DNA of 64,000 nt from Marinobacter xestospongiae (GTDB lineage Bacteria; Pseudomonadota; Gammaproteobacteria; Pseudomonadales; Oleiphilaceae). Of this stretch, positions 38,670 through 47,775 are shown piece after piece; the first letter of the stretch is position 1; each line of letters opens with the position of its first letter. Below the pieces are notes generated by a model. That model was not told where the DNA came from. It was given only the letters and a program-made list of their open reading frames with translations, and made no database searches. Position numbers and translations under genes: made by a program. Where the stretch lies: NCBI RefSeq assembly GCF_023156385.1, contig NZ_JAKZAK010000005.1:62001-126000 (forward strand). The letters run 5' to 3'.

Positions 38670-39581
38670 CTAATCCAGCACCGACACGCTGGTCAGCAGT
38701 TCCCGTACCCGCTCGGTGCCCTTGCCGGCCTCTCCCTGTTCCAGTCGGTGCCCTGCGACCGCGGGGAACACCGCCTGAATGTCATCGGGCAGGACATGAT
38801 GACGTCCTTCCATCAGTGCCCAGGCTTTGGCGGCACGCAGTAAGCCCAGCCCGGCTCTCGGCGATAGACCGTACATCAGTCCGGGTGTGCGCCGGCTCTG
38901 TTCCAGCAGGCGCTGAATGTAGTCCAGCAGCGCCGGGCTGGTGCTGACCCGCTCGACCCCGTCCTGCAGGGTCTTCAGATCGCGTTCGGTAAGGTGTGGG
39001 GTCATGCGATCGGTCAATGCACGACGATCCTCACCTTCCAGCAGCTCACGCTCGGCCCGCGGATCGGGATAGCCAAGGTGGAGGCGCATCAGGAAACGGT
39101 CAAGCTGGGACTCCGGTAGCGGGTAGGTACCCCCTTGTTCCACCGGATTCTGGGTGGCAATGACAAAGAAGGGCTTTGGCAGCGGCCGGGTTTCCCCTTC
39201 AATGGAGACCTGGCGCTCCTCCATGGCTTCCAGCAGTGCGCTCTGGGTGCGTGGCGAGGCGCGGTTGATTTCGTCCGCCAAAACCAGCTGGGCGAACACC
39301 GGGCCAGGATGAAACACCAGGGTGCCTGCCTCTTTGTCGTACATCGAAAAGCCCAGTACATCGGCGGGCAGCAGGTCGTTGGTGAACTGGATGCGCTGGT
39401 AGCTCAGTCCCAGTGCCTGGGCGAGGGCGTGGGACAGGGTGGTCTTGCCCATCCCGGGAATGTCTTCGATCAGCAGGTGACCACGGGCGAGCAGTCCGCA
39501 GAGTGCCAGGCGTACCTGATGCTCCTTGCCCAGCAGGATGTTGTTAAGTTCGCCCACAACACTGTCGATCAGTTTCTTCAT
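38670..39581 (-). CDS. MoxR family AAA+ ATPase
   Basis: A 303-residue AAA+ protein of the MoxR type: Walker A EDIPGMGKTTLSHAL (about 38-52), Walker B LADEINRASPRTQSALLEAMEE, sensor 1 ATQNPVEQGGTYPLPESQLDRF, and a C-terminal lid. MoxR proteins act as chaperone-like ATPases, usually beside DUF58 and von Willebrand A genes; none is present here. The gene lies 50 bases downstream of aguB on the same strand. Confidence 0.92.
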   Translation of the reverse strand: MKKLIDSVVGELNNILLGKEHQVRLALCGLLARGHLLIEDIPGMGKTTLSHALAQALGLSYQRIQFTNDLLPADVLGFSMYDKEAGTLVFHPGPVFAQLVLADEINRASPRTQSALLEAMEERQVSIEGETRPLPKPFFVIATQNPVEQGGTYPLPESQLDRFLMRLHLGYPDPRAERELLEGEDRRALTDRMTPHLTERDLKTLQDGVERVSTSPALLDYIQRLLEQSRRTPGLMYGLSPRAGLGLLRAAKAWALMEGRHHVLPDDIQAVFPAVAGHRLEQGEAGKGTERVRELLTSVSVLD

Positions 39582-39633
39582 GCCTTGAAGGGGTCCTTGT
39601 GGCTGGCTGGTTTAAGTGGCGGTGATGCCGGGA

Positions 39634-40569
39634 TCAGTCCCGGACGCGCTTGAGCAGGTCGCCGTAGGCATCAATCCGTCGATCTCGCAGGTACGGCCAG
39701 ATCCGGCGGATGGCTTCGCTGCGCTGTCGGTTGATGGTGGCGGTCAGAACGGCCTCGTCGCTGTCCCCGGCACGGGCCAGAATTTCGCCCTGCGGTCCGC
39801 AGATGAAACTGTTACCCCAGAAGCGGATGCCGTCGCTGTGACCCGACGGATCGGGTTCAGTTCCCGTTCGGTTGGGCGCGATGACCGGCAGGTTGTTGGC
39901 GACCGCGTGTCCCCGTTGCACGGTGACCCAGGCGTCAAGCTGACGGCTGCGCTCGTCGTCATCGTCGGTCATGTCCCAGCCAATGGCGGTGGGGTAGATC
40001 AGCAGTTCCGCACCGGCCAGCGCCATTAGGCGGGCTGCTTCGGGGTACCACTGGTCCCAGCACACCAGCACGCCGAGGGTGCCGACGGAGGTGTGGATTG
40101 GCGTAAAGCCGTTGCGGCCATCATTGAACTCGGCATCGCCAGGAGTGAAATAGAACTTCTCGTAGAACCCCGGGTCGTCCGGTATGTGCATCTTGCGATA
40201 CAGGCCGGCCAGACTGCCGTCGCGCTCAAAGACCAGTGCGGTGTTGTGGTAAACCCCGTTCATGCGGCGCTCGAACACCGATCCGACCAATACAATGCCG
40301 AGTTCCCGGGCCAGGGCGGACAGCCGCTCACTGGTTGGTCCGGGAATGGGTTCTGCCAACTCGAACACCGCAGTGTCCTCGGTCTGACAGAAGTACAGGG
40401 TGGCGTGCAGTTCCTGCAGAACCACCAGTTCCGCGCCGTCGGCAGCGGCCTGGCGGATCAGCCGTTCACTGGTGTCCAGGCTGGTGGTCTTGTCGGCACT
40501 GCAGGTCTGTTGGATGGCGGCGACGTGGAGTGATGCAGTGTTCTGGCTCGACGTAGTGGTCTGGATCAT
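39634..40569 (-). CDS. aguB: N-carbamoylputrescine amidase
   Basis: Nitrilase-superfamily enzyme that converts N-carbamoylputrescine to putrescine, CO2 and ammonia. The 311-residue product has the Glu-Lys-Cys set: Glu in VVLQELHATLYF, Lys in RKMHIPDDPGFYEKFYF, Cys in VLVCWDQWYPEAARLM. The FYEKFYFTPGD block is typical of AguB. ATG at 40569 is chosen, 2 bases after the aguA stop; the frame opens to 40659 inside aguA. Confidence 0.93.
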   Translation of the reverse strand: MIQTTTSSQNTASLHVAAIQQTCSADKTTSLDTSERLIRQAAADGAELVVLQELHATLYFCQTEDTAVFELAEPIPGPTSERLSALARELGIVLVGSVFERRMNGVYHNTALVFERDGSLAGLYRKMHIPDDPGFYEKFYFTPGDAEFNDGRNGFTPIHTSVGTLGVLVCWDQWYPEAARLMALAGAELLIYPTAIGWDMTDDDDERSRQLDAWVTVQRGHAVANNLPVIAPNRTGTEPDPSGHSDGIRFWGNSFICGPQGEILARAGDSDEAVLTATINRQRSEAIRRIWPYLRDRRIDAYGDLLKRVRD

Positions 40570-40571
40570 TG

Positions 40572-41636
40572 TCAGGCGACTCCGCCGGACGGCAGGTCGT
40601 CCGGAATTTGCATGGTTACGCAGTGCAGGCTGCCGTGCTGCCGGATCAGCGCCCGGCAATCAATCGGGACGACCTCTCGCTGCGGAAACAGGTCCGCCAG
40701 GGTCTTGATGGCGGTGCCATCCTGAGGTACGCCGTATACCGGCAGGAGCACCGCGTCATTGATGATCAGGAAGTTGGCGTAGGTCGCCGGCAGCCGGTTG
40801 CCGTCCTCGTCGTGAATCGGGTCGGGCCAGGGCAGGGGAGTCAGGCGATAGGGCTCGCCATTGCTCTGACGGAACTCGCGAAGATCTTCCTCCATTGCCT
40901 TGAGGGCCGGATAGTGCTCGTCGTCCGGGTCGTTGCAGGCAACGTAGCAAATGCTGTCTGGCGCACAGAACCGGGCCAGGGTATCGACGTGGCTGTCGGT
41001 GTCGTCACCGGCCAGATAGCCGTGGTTGAGCCAGAGAATGCGCTTGGCGCCCAGATGCTGACACAGCGCCTCTTCCAGGCCGGTGCGGTCCAGTGAGGGG
41101 TTGCGGGTAGGAGTCAGCAGACATTCGCTGGTGGTCAGCAGGGTACCGGCGCCATCCGATTCGATGGACCCGCCTTCCAGTACCAGGTCAATTGGTACCA
41201 GCGGCAGGTCGCCAAAGCCGCCGGCTTCGACCAGTCGCTGGTTCAGCTGATCGTCGTTGTGGTAGTCGAATTTGCCGCCCCAGGCGTTGAAGCGGAAATC
41301 CAGCAGTCTGGTCTGGCCGTCAACGACAACGGTAATGGGGCCGTGATCCCGCGCCCAGGTATCATCCGCAGGCGCTTCGATCACGGTTACCTTGCCGATC
41401 AGACCGTGGTCTGACCCGGCCTGACTCAGCTGATGTCGAAGCTCCTCAGCCCGTTGGCGGTCCTGACAGCTGATCAACAGATCCTGGCGTTGCAGAACAG
41501 CTCTGGCGATGGCCAGGAAAACCGAGTCTGCCTCTTCCAGCTGGGTCTGCCAGTCAGTTCCGGAATGGGGCCAGGTCAGCATGACGGCCCGTTGACGGGC
41601 CCACTCGGCAGGCATCAGGACAGATGTAGAGCTCAA
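40572..41636 (-). CDS. aguA: agmatine deiminase
   Basis: Converts agmatine to N-carbamoylputrescine, the step before AguB. It belongs to the porphyromonas-type peptidylarginine deiminase family: MPAEWARQRAVMLTWPH at the N-terminus, DDTWARDHGPITV, EGGSIESDGAGTLL, HGYLAGDDTDSHVDTLARF and the catalytic Cys near the C-terminus in GSLHCVTMQIP. The 354-residue form uses TTG at 41636; ATG at 41615 is an alternative starting at MPAEW. Confidence 0.92.
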   Translation of the reverse strand: MSSTSVLMPAEWARQRAVMLTWPHSGTDWQTQLEEADSVFLAIARAVLQRQDLLISCQDRQRAEELRHQLSQAGSDHGLIGKVTVIEAPADDTWARDHGPITVVVDGQTRLLDFRFNAWGGKFDYHNDDQLNQRLVEAGGFGDLPLVPIDLVLEGGSIESDGAGTLLTTSECLLTPTRNPSLDRTGLEEALCQHLGAKRILWLNHGYLAGDDTDSHVDTLARFCAPDSICYVACNDPDDEHYPALKAMEEDLREFRQSNGEPYRLTPLPWPDPIHDEDGNRLPATYANFLIINDAVLLPVYGVPQDGTAIKTLADLFPQREVVPIDCRALIRQHGSLHCVTMQIPDDLPSGGVA

Positions 41637-41710
41637 GGTTTCGCGACCCCCATGGGTTGTTCGTCAGAAAGTGGCCATTCTAGGCGCGGCGCCCGGCAAT
41701 TTCATTACTG

Positions 41711-42022
41711 TTACTTGCTTTTGGGCTTAAGCACGGCGTGAATTACGTGATCGCCCTCAAAGTAGATGACCATGGTTGGATAGTGCCACTGACTGATCGG
41801 GGGATTGCCAACCGGGCCCCGTACCTGTCGCGGGTCGCCCAGACGGGAACGGACGTCGGCCTGGCTCTGCCCGGTGCGGGGCAGTTCTGCCTGGGCCCGG
41901 TCGGCCTGGTTCATGACCGGGACGACGACCTGATCGGCGGCAGCGCCGGTCGCCAGGGTGAGTCCGAACAGGGCTGAGAGCGCCAATACGGCGGGCCGGA
42001 AGGCAAGTGAAGGTTTGGTCAT
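41711..42022 (-). CDS. small exported protein with BamE/OmlA-like fold
   Basis: A 103-residue protein with a signal peptide (about 1-30, ending TGAAADQ). No lipobox cysteine is seen, so it is probably periplasmic. The mature part, RTGQSQADVRSRLGDPRQVRGPVGNPPISQWHYPTMVIYFEGDHVIHAVL (about 48-98), has the sequence rhythm of the SmpA/OmlA (BamE) domain. AAGGAG lies 8 bases ahead of ATG 42022, which excludes the longer frame. The specific role is unknown. Confidence 0.75.
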   Translation of the reverse strand: MTKPSLAFRPAVLALSALFGLTLATGAAADQVVVPVMNQADRAQAELPRTGQSQADVRSRLGDPRQVRGPVGNPPISQWHYPTMVIYFEGDHVIHAVLKPKSK

Positions 42023-42056
42023 CGCGGTACTCCTTGGGTCAATGATATGTTTCCGT

Positions 42057-42632
42057 TCAGTTTTTCTGACGTTGTCGAACCTGCCAACGCATGACGTGGC
42101 GGGCAATCTGTTGGCGGTCACTGTCGTGGATGCTGGTGAATTCGGCGTGGACCCGCCAGTTGCCTGCGTCATCGGCTTTGGCGTCGACCACCTCGGCGAT
42201 GGCCTGGGGGCGGAACAGCTCTGGTGGCAGCGTCATGCGTACGGCCAGGCGGTCACCACGCTGATAGCTGGCGGTGGGCGTGACGAAGGCGATACCGCCC
42301 TCGCTCAGGGTCACCTGCTGCCACTGGTCCTGTTGCAACGGATTTTGTTCAAAGGCCATAATGCGCGCCAGCGTATCGAGCTTCCCATTCAGGGATTTGA
42401 TCAGGGTTGTCATCAGGCGGTCCCGCTCCGCCAGGCTGGCCAGGTGCAGGCGTATGTCCTGATCCAGCCGTCTCAGCTCGGCTCTCAGGTCGTCCAGATG
42501 ATCGCCATTGAAGGGATCGTTGGGCGTTGGGGTGTCGGCGTCCAAGCGGCGGATTTCCAGCCCAATCCTGTCTTCGATGCGAAAGTAGTCGCGTCGATCG
42601 GGCGGGTTAGCAGATGATGGCTCCAGGGCCAT
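42057..42632 (-). CDS. PilZ domain protein
   Basis: A 191-residue cytoplasmic protein. An N-terminal RRDYFRIED gives the Arg-rich c-di-GMP contact, followed by an inserted coiled coil of about 80 residues (DLRAELRRLDQDIRLHLASLAERDRL...), then a PilZ-type barrel with LSEGGIAF (in place of D/NxSxxG). Binding of cyclic di-GMP is likely but not certain because the second motif is degenerate. GGAG 6 bases ahead supports ATG 42632. The BamE-like gene follows 34 bases downstream. Confidence 0.78.
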   Translation of the reverse strand: MALEPSSANPPDRRDYFRIEDRIGLEIRRLDADTPTPNDPFNGDHLDDLRAELRRLDQDIRLHLASLAERDRLMTTLIKSLNGKLDTLARIMAFEQNPLQQDQWQQVTLSEGGIAFVTPTASYQRGDRLAVRMTLPPELFRPQAIAEVVDAKADDAGNWRVHAEFTSIHDSDRQQIARHVMRWQVRQRQKN

Positions 42633-42747
42633 GATGTCTCCGTCAGTCACGTGTTTTTTGTTATGTTACACAAGTTTAGCAGCTTCCTGCCGGTCTGTGA
42701 GCCGTCAGCAGGTTTGGCCCACTGAAGGTTTAGGCAGACTCGCCCCC

Positions 42748-43989
42748 ATGTTCAGACCCCTATCGCTCTATATCGGCTTGCGGTACACCGCCGCCAAGCG
42801 CCGCAATCACTTTATCTCGTTCATTTCCATGACTTCCATGATCGGCCTCATGCTGGGGGTGGCTGTCCTCATTATTGTGCTGTCGGTCATGAACGGTTTT
42901 GACCGGGAGCTGAAACAGCGCATCCTCGGCATGGTTCCCCACGCCGTCATTCGAGGCGATGGCCCGATTGATGACTGGATGGCGGTCGACCAGCAGGTGA
43001 CGGATCATCCCCACGTGCTGGCTGCTGCGCCTTTCATCCAGGGGCAAGGCATGGTAACCGGCGGCGGCAACGTTCGCGGCGTCATGCTTAACGGTATCCT
43101 GCCGGATCAGGAACGGGAAGTCTCCATTATCGAAAACCACATGAAAGTTGGTGCTCTGGAAGACCTTCACAGTGGTGAGTTCGGCATCATTATCGGCCAG
43201 TTGATGGCCAGCAGCCTGAGGCTCCAGGTGGGTGACCGGGTTACGGTTGTGCTGCCGGAAGCCTCGGTGACCCCAGCCGGCGTGTTGCCGCGACTCAAGC
43301 GGTTTACCGTTAAGGGAATATTCAGTGTGGGAGCGGAGCTGGATGCCAGTTACACCCTGATCCACATGGACGATGCCGCCAAGCTGATGCGCACCAATGG
43401 TCGGGCAGAAGGCGTACGGCTGCTGGTGGACGATCTGTTCAAGGCTCCTAAGGTGGCCGAGGAGGCTGCCATGCAGCTGAACGGCCGCTACTACATTTCC
43501 GATTGGACCCGCACCCACGGCAACCTGTTCCAGGCCATTCGCATGGAGAAAACCATGATCGGCCTGCTGCTTATGTTTATCGTGGCGGTCGCCGCGTTCA
43601 ATATTGTCTCCACCCTGGTGATGGTGGTGACCGACAAGACCTCGGACATCGCCATTCTGCGGACCATGGGGGCCACGCCCGGCCGGATCATGCGGATCTT
43701 TATTGTCCAGGGGGCCGTCATCGGCATGGTGGGTACCCTTGTCGGTACCACCCTGGGTGTATTGGGGGCCTGGAACATCAGCGCCTTCATCAGCTGGCTG
43801 GAAGGGGTGCTGGGGCACCAGTTCCTGAATGCCAATGTCTATTTCATCAGCTACCTGCCGTCCCAGCTGCAGTGGTCTGACGTGTTTGTTATCAGTGGCT
43901 GCGGGCTTGCCATGAGCCTGCTGGCAACCATCTATCCGGCATGGCGGGCGTCCCGTGTCGATCCTGCGGAGGCGCTGCGCTATGAGTAA
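42748..43989 (+). CDS. lolC: lipoprotein-releasing ABC transporter permease, LolC/E type
   Basis: Inner-membrane permease of 413 residues that releases outer-membrane lipoproteins to LolA. It has an N-terminal helix after MFRPLSLYIGLRYTAAKRRNHFISFIS, a periplasmic MacB-like domain (about 50-260), three C-terminal helices and the late motif YPAWRASRVDPAEALRYE. A proline-containing segment LPEASVTPAGVLPRLKRF resembles the LolA-binding Hook of LolC. Only one permease gene is present. lolD overlaps by 8 bases. Confidence 0.9.
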   Translation: MFRPLSLYIGLRYTAAKRRNHFISFISMTSMIGLMLGVAVLIIVLSVMNGFDRELKQRILGMVPHAVIRGDGPIDDWMAVDQQVTDHPHVLAAAPFIQGQGMVTGGGNVRGVMLNGILPDQEREVSIIENHMKVGALEDLHSGEFGIIIGQLMASSLRLQVGDRVTVVLPEASVTPAGVLPRLKRFTVKGIFSVGAELDASYTLIHMDDAAKLMRTNGRAEGVRLLVDDLFKAPKVAEEAAMQLNGRYYISDWTRTHGNLFQAIRMEKTMIGLLLMFIVAVAAFNIVSTLVMVVTDKTSDIAILRTMGATPGRIMRIFIVQGAVIGMVGTLVGTTLGVLGAWNISAFISWLEGVLGHQFLNANVYFISYLPSQLQWSDVFVISGCGLAMSLLATIYPAWRASRVDPAEALRYE

Positions 43990-44692
43990 TTCGGCCAACG
44001 GAAACGGTTCGGTACCGGTCATTCACTGTGAACAGATTACCCGCACCTACAGTGAGGGACCGACCGAGCTGACTATCTTCTCGGACATCTCGCTCACCGT
44101 CGATGCCAGCGAAACCGTCGCCATTGTCGGCAGCAGCGGGGCCGGCAAAACGACCCTGCTGAACCTGCTCGGTGGCCTGGACCGGCCGTCCTCCGGGCAC
44201 ATCGCCATCTGTGGTGAGGAGATTCATCGCATGGGGGAGGCGGCCCGGGCCCGCTTCCGCAACCACCATCTGGGGTTTGTCTACCAGTTCCATCACCTGT
44301 TGCCGGAGTTCAGTGCCCGCGAAAACGTCATGCTGCCGTGTACCCTGGGCGGGCTGTCGGTAAAGCAGGCGGCTGCCAAGGCGGATGCGCTGCTGGAGCG
44401 GGTGGGCCTGAAGGAGCGGTTGGGGCACAAGCCCGGGGAGCTGTCTGGCGGTGAGCGTCAGCGCGTTGCCATCGCCCGGGCGCTGGTCAACGAGCCAAAC
44501 TGTGTGCTGATGGATGAGCCTACCGGTAACCTGGATGAGCAGACCGCCGGCGGCGTGCGGGAGCTGATCGAATCCCTGCGGGACCAGTTGGGAATTGCCT
44601 TTGTGATGGTCACCCACGACATGGGCATGGCGCGGAGTCTGGGCCGGGTCCTACGGTTGGAGCAGGGTCGCCTGCATCCGGAAGCTGGCTAG
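43982..44692 (+). CDS. lolD: lipoprotein-releasing ABC transporter ATPase LolD
   Basis: A 236-residue ABC ATPase for the Lol exporter. Walker A GSSGAGKTTLLNLLGGLDRP, the LolD-type block HLGFVYQFHHLLPEFSARENVMLP, signature LSGGERQRVAIARAL and Walker B VLMDEPTGNLD are all present. It overlaps the permease gene by 8 bases. No second permease follows; the next gene is convergent. Confidence 0.96.
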   Translation: MSNSANGNGSVPVIHCEQITRTYSEGPTELTIFSDISLTVDASETVAIVGSSGAGKTTLLNLLGGLDRPSSGHIAICGEEIHRMGEAARARFRNHHLGFVYQFHHLLPEFSARENVMLPCTLGGLSVKQAAAKADALLERVGLKERLGHKPGELSGGERQRVAIARALVNEPNCVLMDEPTGNLDEQTAGGVRELIESLRDQLGIAFVMVTHDMGMARSLGRVLRLEQGRLHPEAG

Positions 44693-44707
44693 CCTTTGGC
44701 GCTGGCG

Positions 44708-45226
44708 TCAGCTGCTGCGTTCGAGTTGCCGCTGGCGCCAGCTGATCCGTACCCGGCGCCGCCACAGGTACTGGATCGCGAGATAGCACAACACGCTGGA
44801 AACGGTGGCGACAACCACGGAGCCGAAATACAGCGGAATGCCGATATCGACCAGGCGCTCGCTGAGCCAGTCGATGGACAGCTGGAACTCGAAATCCAGC
44901 ACCGGCCGGTCCAGTAACCAGGCCCCCACCTTGTAGTTGAAGTAGAACATGGGCGGCATGGTCAACGGGTTGCTGATCCACACCAGGGCCACCGACAACG
45001 GCAGATTGGCATTCATCCAGATGGCACAGAAGGCAGCGGCCACCATCTGCAGCGGCATCGGAATACAGCACAGGAAAACCCCAACCAGCACTGCCCGGGC
45101 GACGCCGTGGCGATTGATGTGCCAGAGGTTGGGTTCATGCAGAATGTCACCCATGAAGTGCAACGCCTTGATAGACCGGATCTTGTCCGGCGTGGGCAGG
45201 TGGCGTTTCATGAACTTCTTGGGCAT
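44708..45226 (-). CDS. DUF2062 membrane protein
   Basis: A 172-residue inner-membrane protein with about three hydrophobic segments (42-65, 72-95, 130-155). The family block VARAVLVGVFLCCIPMPLQMVAAAFCAIWMNANLPLSVALVWISNPLTMPPMFYFNYKVG is clear. Function unknown. Its place between lol genes and comEC is the same as in Pseudomonas aeruginosa. Confidence 0.88.
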   Translation of the reverse strand: MPKKFMKRHLPTPDKIRSIKALHFMGDILHEPNLWHINRHGVARAVLVGVFLCCIPMPLQMVAAAFCAIWMNANLPLSVALVWISNPLTMPPMFYFNYKVGAWLLDRPVLDFEFQLSIDWLSERLVDIGIPLYFGSVVVATVSSVLCYLAIQYLWRRRVRISWRQRQLERSS

Positions 45227-45275
45227 TGGGACGTTCTGCCTGTTGCTGTTTAGAGGCTGATGGAGTCCGGGGCCT

Positions 45276-47693
45276 GTGGCTGACCGGGCCTTTCAACGTC
45301 TGTTACGGACAAGGATTGTCCGGGGAGTCATTGTGCGGGCAGGGATTACCGCTTTTTCATGCGGCGTTATCTTACTGTATAGCGTCGGAACCATTCCAGC
45401 GCTTCCATGGCTTGTAAGTGGAATTGCGGTTGTCTGGGGCGTGGCCTGGTTCACATCCCGGGCGCTGATTGCCCGAATTGGGGTGCTGGCCGGCTGGTTG
45501 CTGTTGGGATTGGCCTGGTCCGGTGGCTGGTCCGAGGAGCGTCTGGCGACGGTCCTGCCGGCTGCGCTGGAAGGGCGAGAGCTCACCGTTCTTGGCCATC
45601 TCTGCGAGTTGCCTGCGCCCGGCAGTTACCACAGCGTACGCTTCAGCCTCTGCGTTCAGCAATGGGGGGCGTCGGTTTCCCCGAAACCTGAGGTGTTACC
45701 CACCCGTCTGCGTCTGGCCTGGTATGGCGACAACGCCACGCTGGACCTTCCTCATCGATTGCAACTGACGGTCGTACTCAAGCAGCCCCATGGTTCGCTC
45801 AATCCGGCCGGGTTTCGCTATCAGTCCTGGTTGTTCCGGCACGGTTATGGCGCAACCGGCACCGTTCGTTCGGTTGCTGCAGCGCCCCAACTGGAGTGTG
45901 ATCTGGGCTGTCGATTTCACCGCTGGCGTGGCGGCATCGCCCGTGCCCTTGGGGCCGCGCTTGAGCCGGGCGACTATCGACGCCTGGCCAAGGCACTGCT
46001 GCTGGGGGATCGGGGTGAGCTGACTCCGGCGGACTGGCAGGTGCTGGAAGCCACCGGCACCATTCACCTGATGGCGATCTCCGGTCTGCATCTGGGCCTG
46101 ATCGCGGCCGTCGTCGGCCTGCTGGTGCGCTGGTTGCTGCTGGCGCTGCCGTTGCACTGGCTGTCTCCCCGGCAACACCGGCTGCTGGTTGCCGCCTCGG
46201 TGGCTTCTGCCAGTCTGGCCTACAGCCTGCTGGCGGGGTTCACCGTACCGACCCGGCGGGCTCTGATCATGGTGCTGGTCGGCTGCTGGTTTCTGGTGCG
46301 GGTGCGGCAGACCGGGCTCTGGCTGGCCTGGGTGATCGCCCTGGGGCTGGTGTTGCTGCAGGACCCGTTCTCGCCGCTGGATCGCGGCTTCTGGTTATCC
46401 TTTTTGGCCGTAGCGGTGCTGATTCTGGTGTTTGCCCGACGGCAGCGTCCACCCGGGGTGCTGACCGCTCTGGTGCTGGCGCAGGTGGCGGTGTTTTCTA
46501 TGTTGTGGCCGGTGCTGCTGTGGCTGGGGGAATCGCCGTCGTTGGTAGGCATGGCGGCCAACCTGTTGGCGATTCCCTGGCTGTCTTTGGTGGTGATGCC
46601 AGCGTTGTTGTTCTTGGGGCTGGTACTTTGGCTGTTTCCGGTGTCCTCAAGTTGGGCGGTGGCAGGCATTGATGTGGTATTGATGCCGCTCTGGTTGACG
46701 CTGGAGAGCATGGCCGCCTGGCCTGTTCCGGAGCTGCCGGAGGTCGGCTGGCCAGGGGCGTTGGGCCTGGCGTCAGTGGTGTTTGTCTGCCTGCTGCTGC
46801 CGGTACGCCGGTTGCGGCTCGTTGGTGGCCTGATCATCGTGGTGTCGGTTGCGGCCGGTGCATGGCCTGGCCCTTCCCACAACCGCGCGGTGGCAACGCC
46901 TGAAGTGTGGATCTGGGATGTCGGGCAGGGCTTGTCGGTGCTGGTACGGCACCAGGATCAGGCGCTGTTGTACGACACCGGGCCGGCGACCCCGTCAGGG
47001 CTGTCAGCGGTCGATAGTGTGGTGCTGCCCAGTCTGCGCCGATTGGGCGTTGCTCGATTGGGCGTTGCTCGATTGGATCGGTTGCTGCTCAGTCATGGTG
47101 ACAGCGATCACGCCGGCGGGCTGCCTCAGTTGTTTGCGGGCATTGAGGTTGCTTCGGTTTACAGTGGCGAGCCGGCCCGGGTTGCCCGCCGCTTGCCCCC
47201 AGCGGCGCCGGCGGTACAGCGCTGTGAGGTGGGTCAGGTATGGCAGGTCGGCGAGCTGGAAGTCGCATTCTGGCGGGCGCCGGGTGAGCTGGCGGGAAAC
47301 GATGCATCCTGTGTGGCGACAGTGTCCTGGCAGGGGCAGCAAGTGGTGTTGCCGGGCGACATCACCACAGAGGTTGAGGCTCGTTGGCTGGCAGAAGGTG
47401 GTCCGGCGCCGGCCCGGTGGCGCGCGGTGGTGGCTCCTCACCACGGCAGCCGCACGTCTTCCGGCCCGGAATGGGTGAGCGCGCTGGCGCCGGAGTTGGT
47501 GGTGTTCAGTGCGGGTTATCGCCACCGCTTTGGCCATCCACACCCTCTGGTCGAGACCCGCTACCGGGAGGCGGGCAGCCGGGTGCTCAATACGGCCCAT
47601 CACGGCGCCATCACCATACGCTTCTCAGCGTTCGGCCCGACGGTGGAGTTCCAGCGGGCAGACGCGCCGTTCTGGCTGCGTCAGCAACTGTAA
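45276..47693 (+). CDS. comEC: DNA internalization protein ComEC/Rec2
   Basis: Polytopic channel for uptake of single-stranded DNA in natural transformation. In 805 residues: two or three N-terminal helices, a DUF4131 OB-like region (about 55-210), the competence membrane domain with HLMAISGLHLGL (about 263) and about ten helices, then a C-terminal metallo-beta-lactamase domain with WDVGQGLSVLV and HGDSDHAGG (about 606). A perfect 15-bp tandem repeat at 47041-47070 adds LGVAR twice just before that motif. No other com genes are in the window. Confidence 0.93.
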   Translation: MADRAFQRLLRTRIVRGVIVRAGITAFSCGVILLYSVGTIPALPWLVSGIAVVWGVAWFTSRALIARIGVLAGWLLLGLAWSGGWSEERLATVLPAALEGRELTVLGHLCELPAPGSYHSVRFSLCVQQWGASVSPKPEVLPTRLRLAWYGDNATLDLPHRLQLTVVLKQPHGSLNPAGFRYQSWLFRHGYGATGTVRSVAAAPQLECDLGCRFHRWRGGIARALGAALEPGDYRRLAKALLLGDRGELTPADWQVLEATGTIHLMAISGLHLGLIAAVVGLLVRWLLLALPLHWLSPRQHRLLVAASVASASLAYSLLAGFTVPTRRALIMVLVGCWFLVRVRQTGLWLAWVIALGLVLLQDPFSPLDRGFWLSFLAVAVLILVFARRQRPPGVLTALVLAQVAVFSMLWPVLLWLGESPSLVGMAANLLAIPWLSLVVMPALLFLGLVLWLFPVSSSWAVAGIDVVLMPLWLTLESMAAWPVPELPEVGWPGALGLASVVFVCLLLPVRRLRLVGGLIIVVSVAAGAWPGPSHNRAVATPEVWIWDVGQGLSVLVRHQDQALLYDTGPATPSGLSAVDSVVLPSLRRLGVARLGVARLDRLLLSHGDSDHAGGLPQLFAGIEVASVYSGEPARVARRLPPAAPAVQRCEVGQVWQVGELEVAFWRAPGELAGNDASCVATVSWQGQQVVLPGDITTEVEARWLAEGGPAPARWRAVVAPHHGSRTSSGPEWVSALAPELVVFSAGYRHRFGHPHPLVETRYREAGSRVLNTAHHGAITIRFSAFGPTVEFQRADAPFWLRQQL
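47041..47070 (+). repeat. 15-bp perfect tandem repeat inside comEC
   Basis: GATTGGGCGTTGCTC occurs twice in a row, followed by a third partial copy GATTGG. In frame it encodes LGVAR-LGVAR-L. The length keeps the frame, so the protein stays intact with five extra residues if one copy is ancestral. Confidence 0.85.
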
Positions 47694-47775
47694 AATACCG
47701 TGACATTCCCGCTGTAGCCCACCTCCCCAGCTATGCTAAAGTAGCGCGGCTTGCAAACAATCAGGGAGATCAAGC

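Noticed and set aside
47041..47070. CRISPR-like repetition
   Set aside because: Only two direct copies with no spacers, inside a coding gene; it is a simple tandem duplication.
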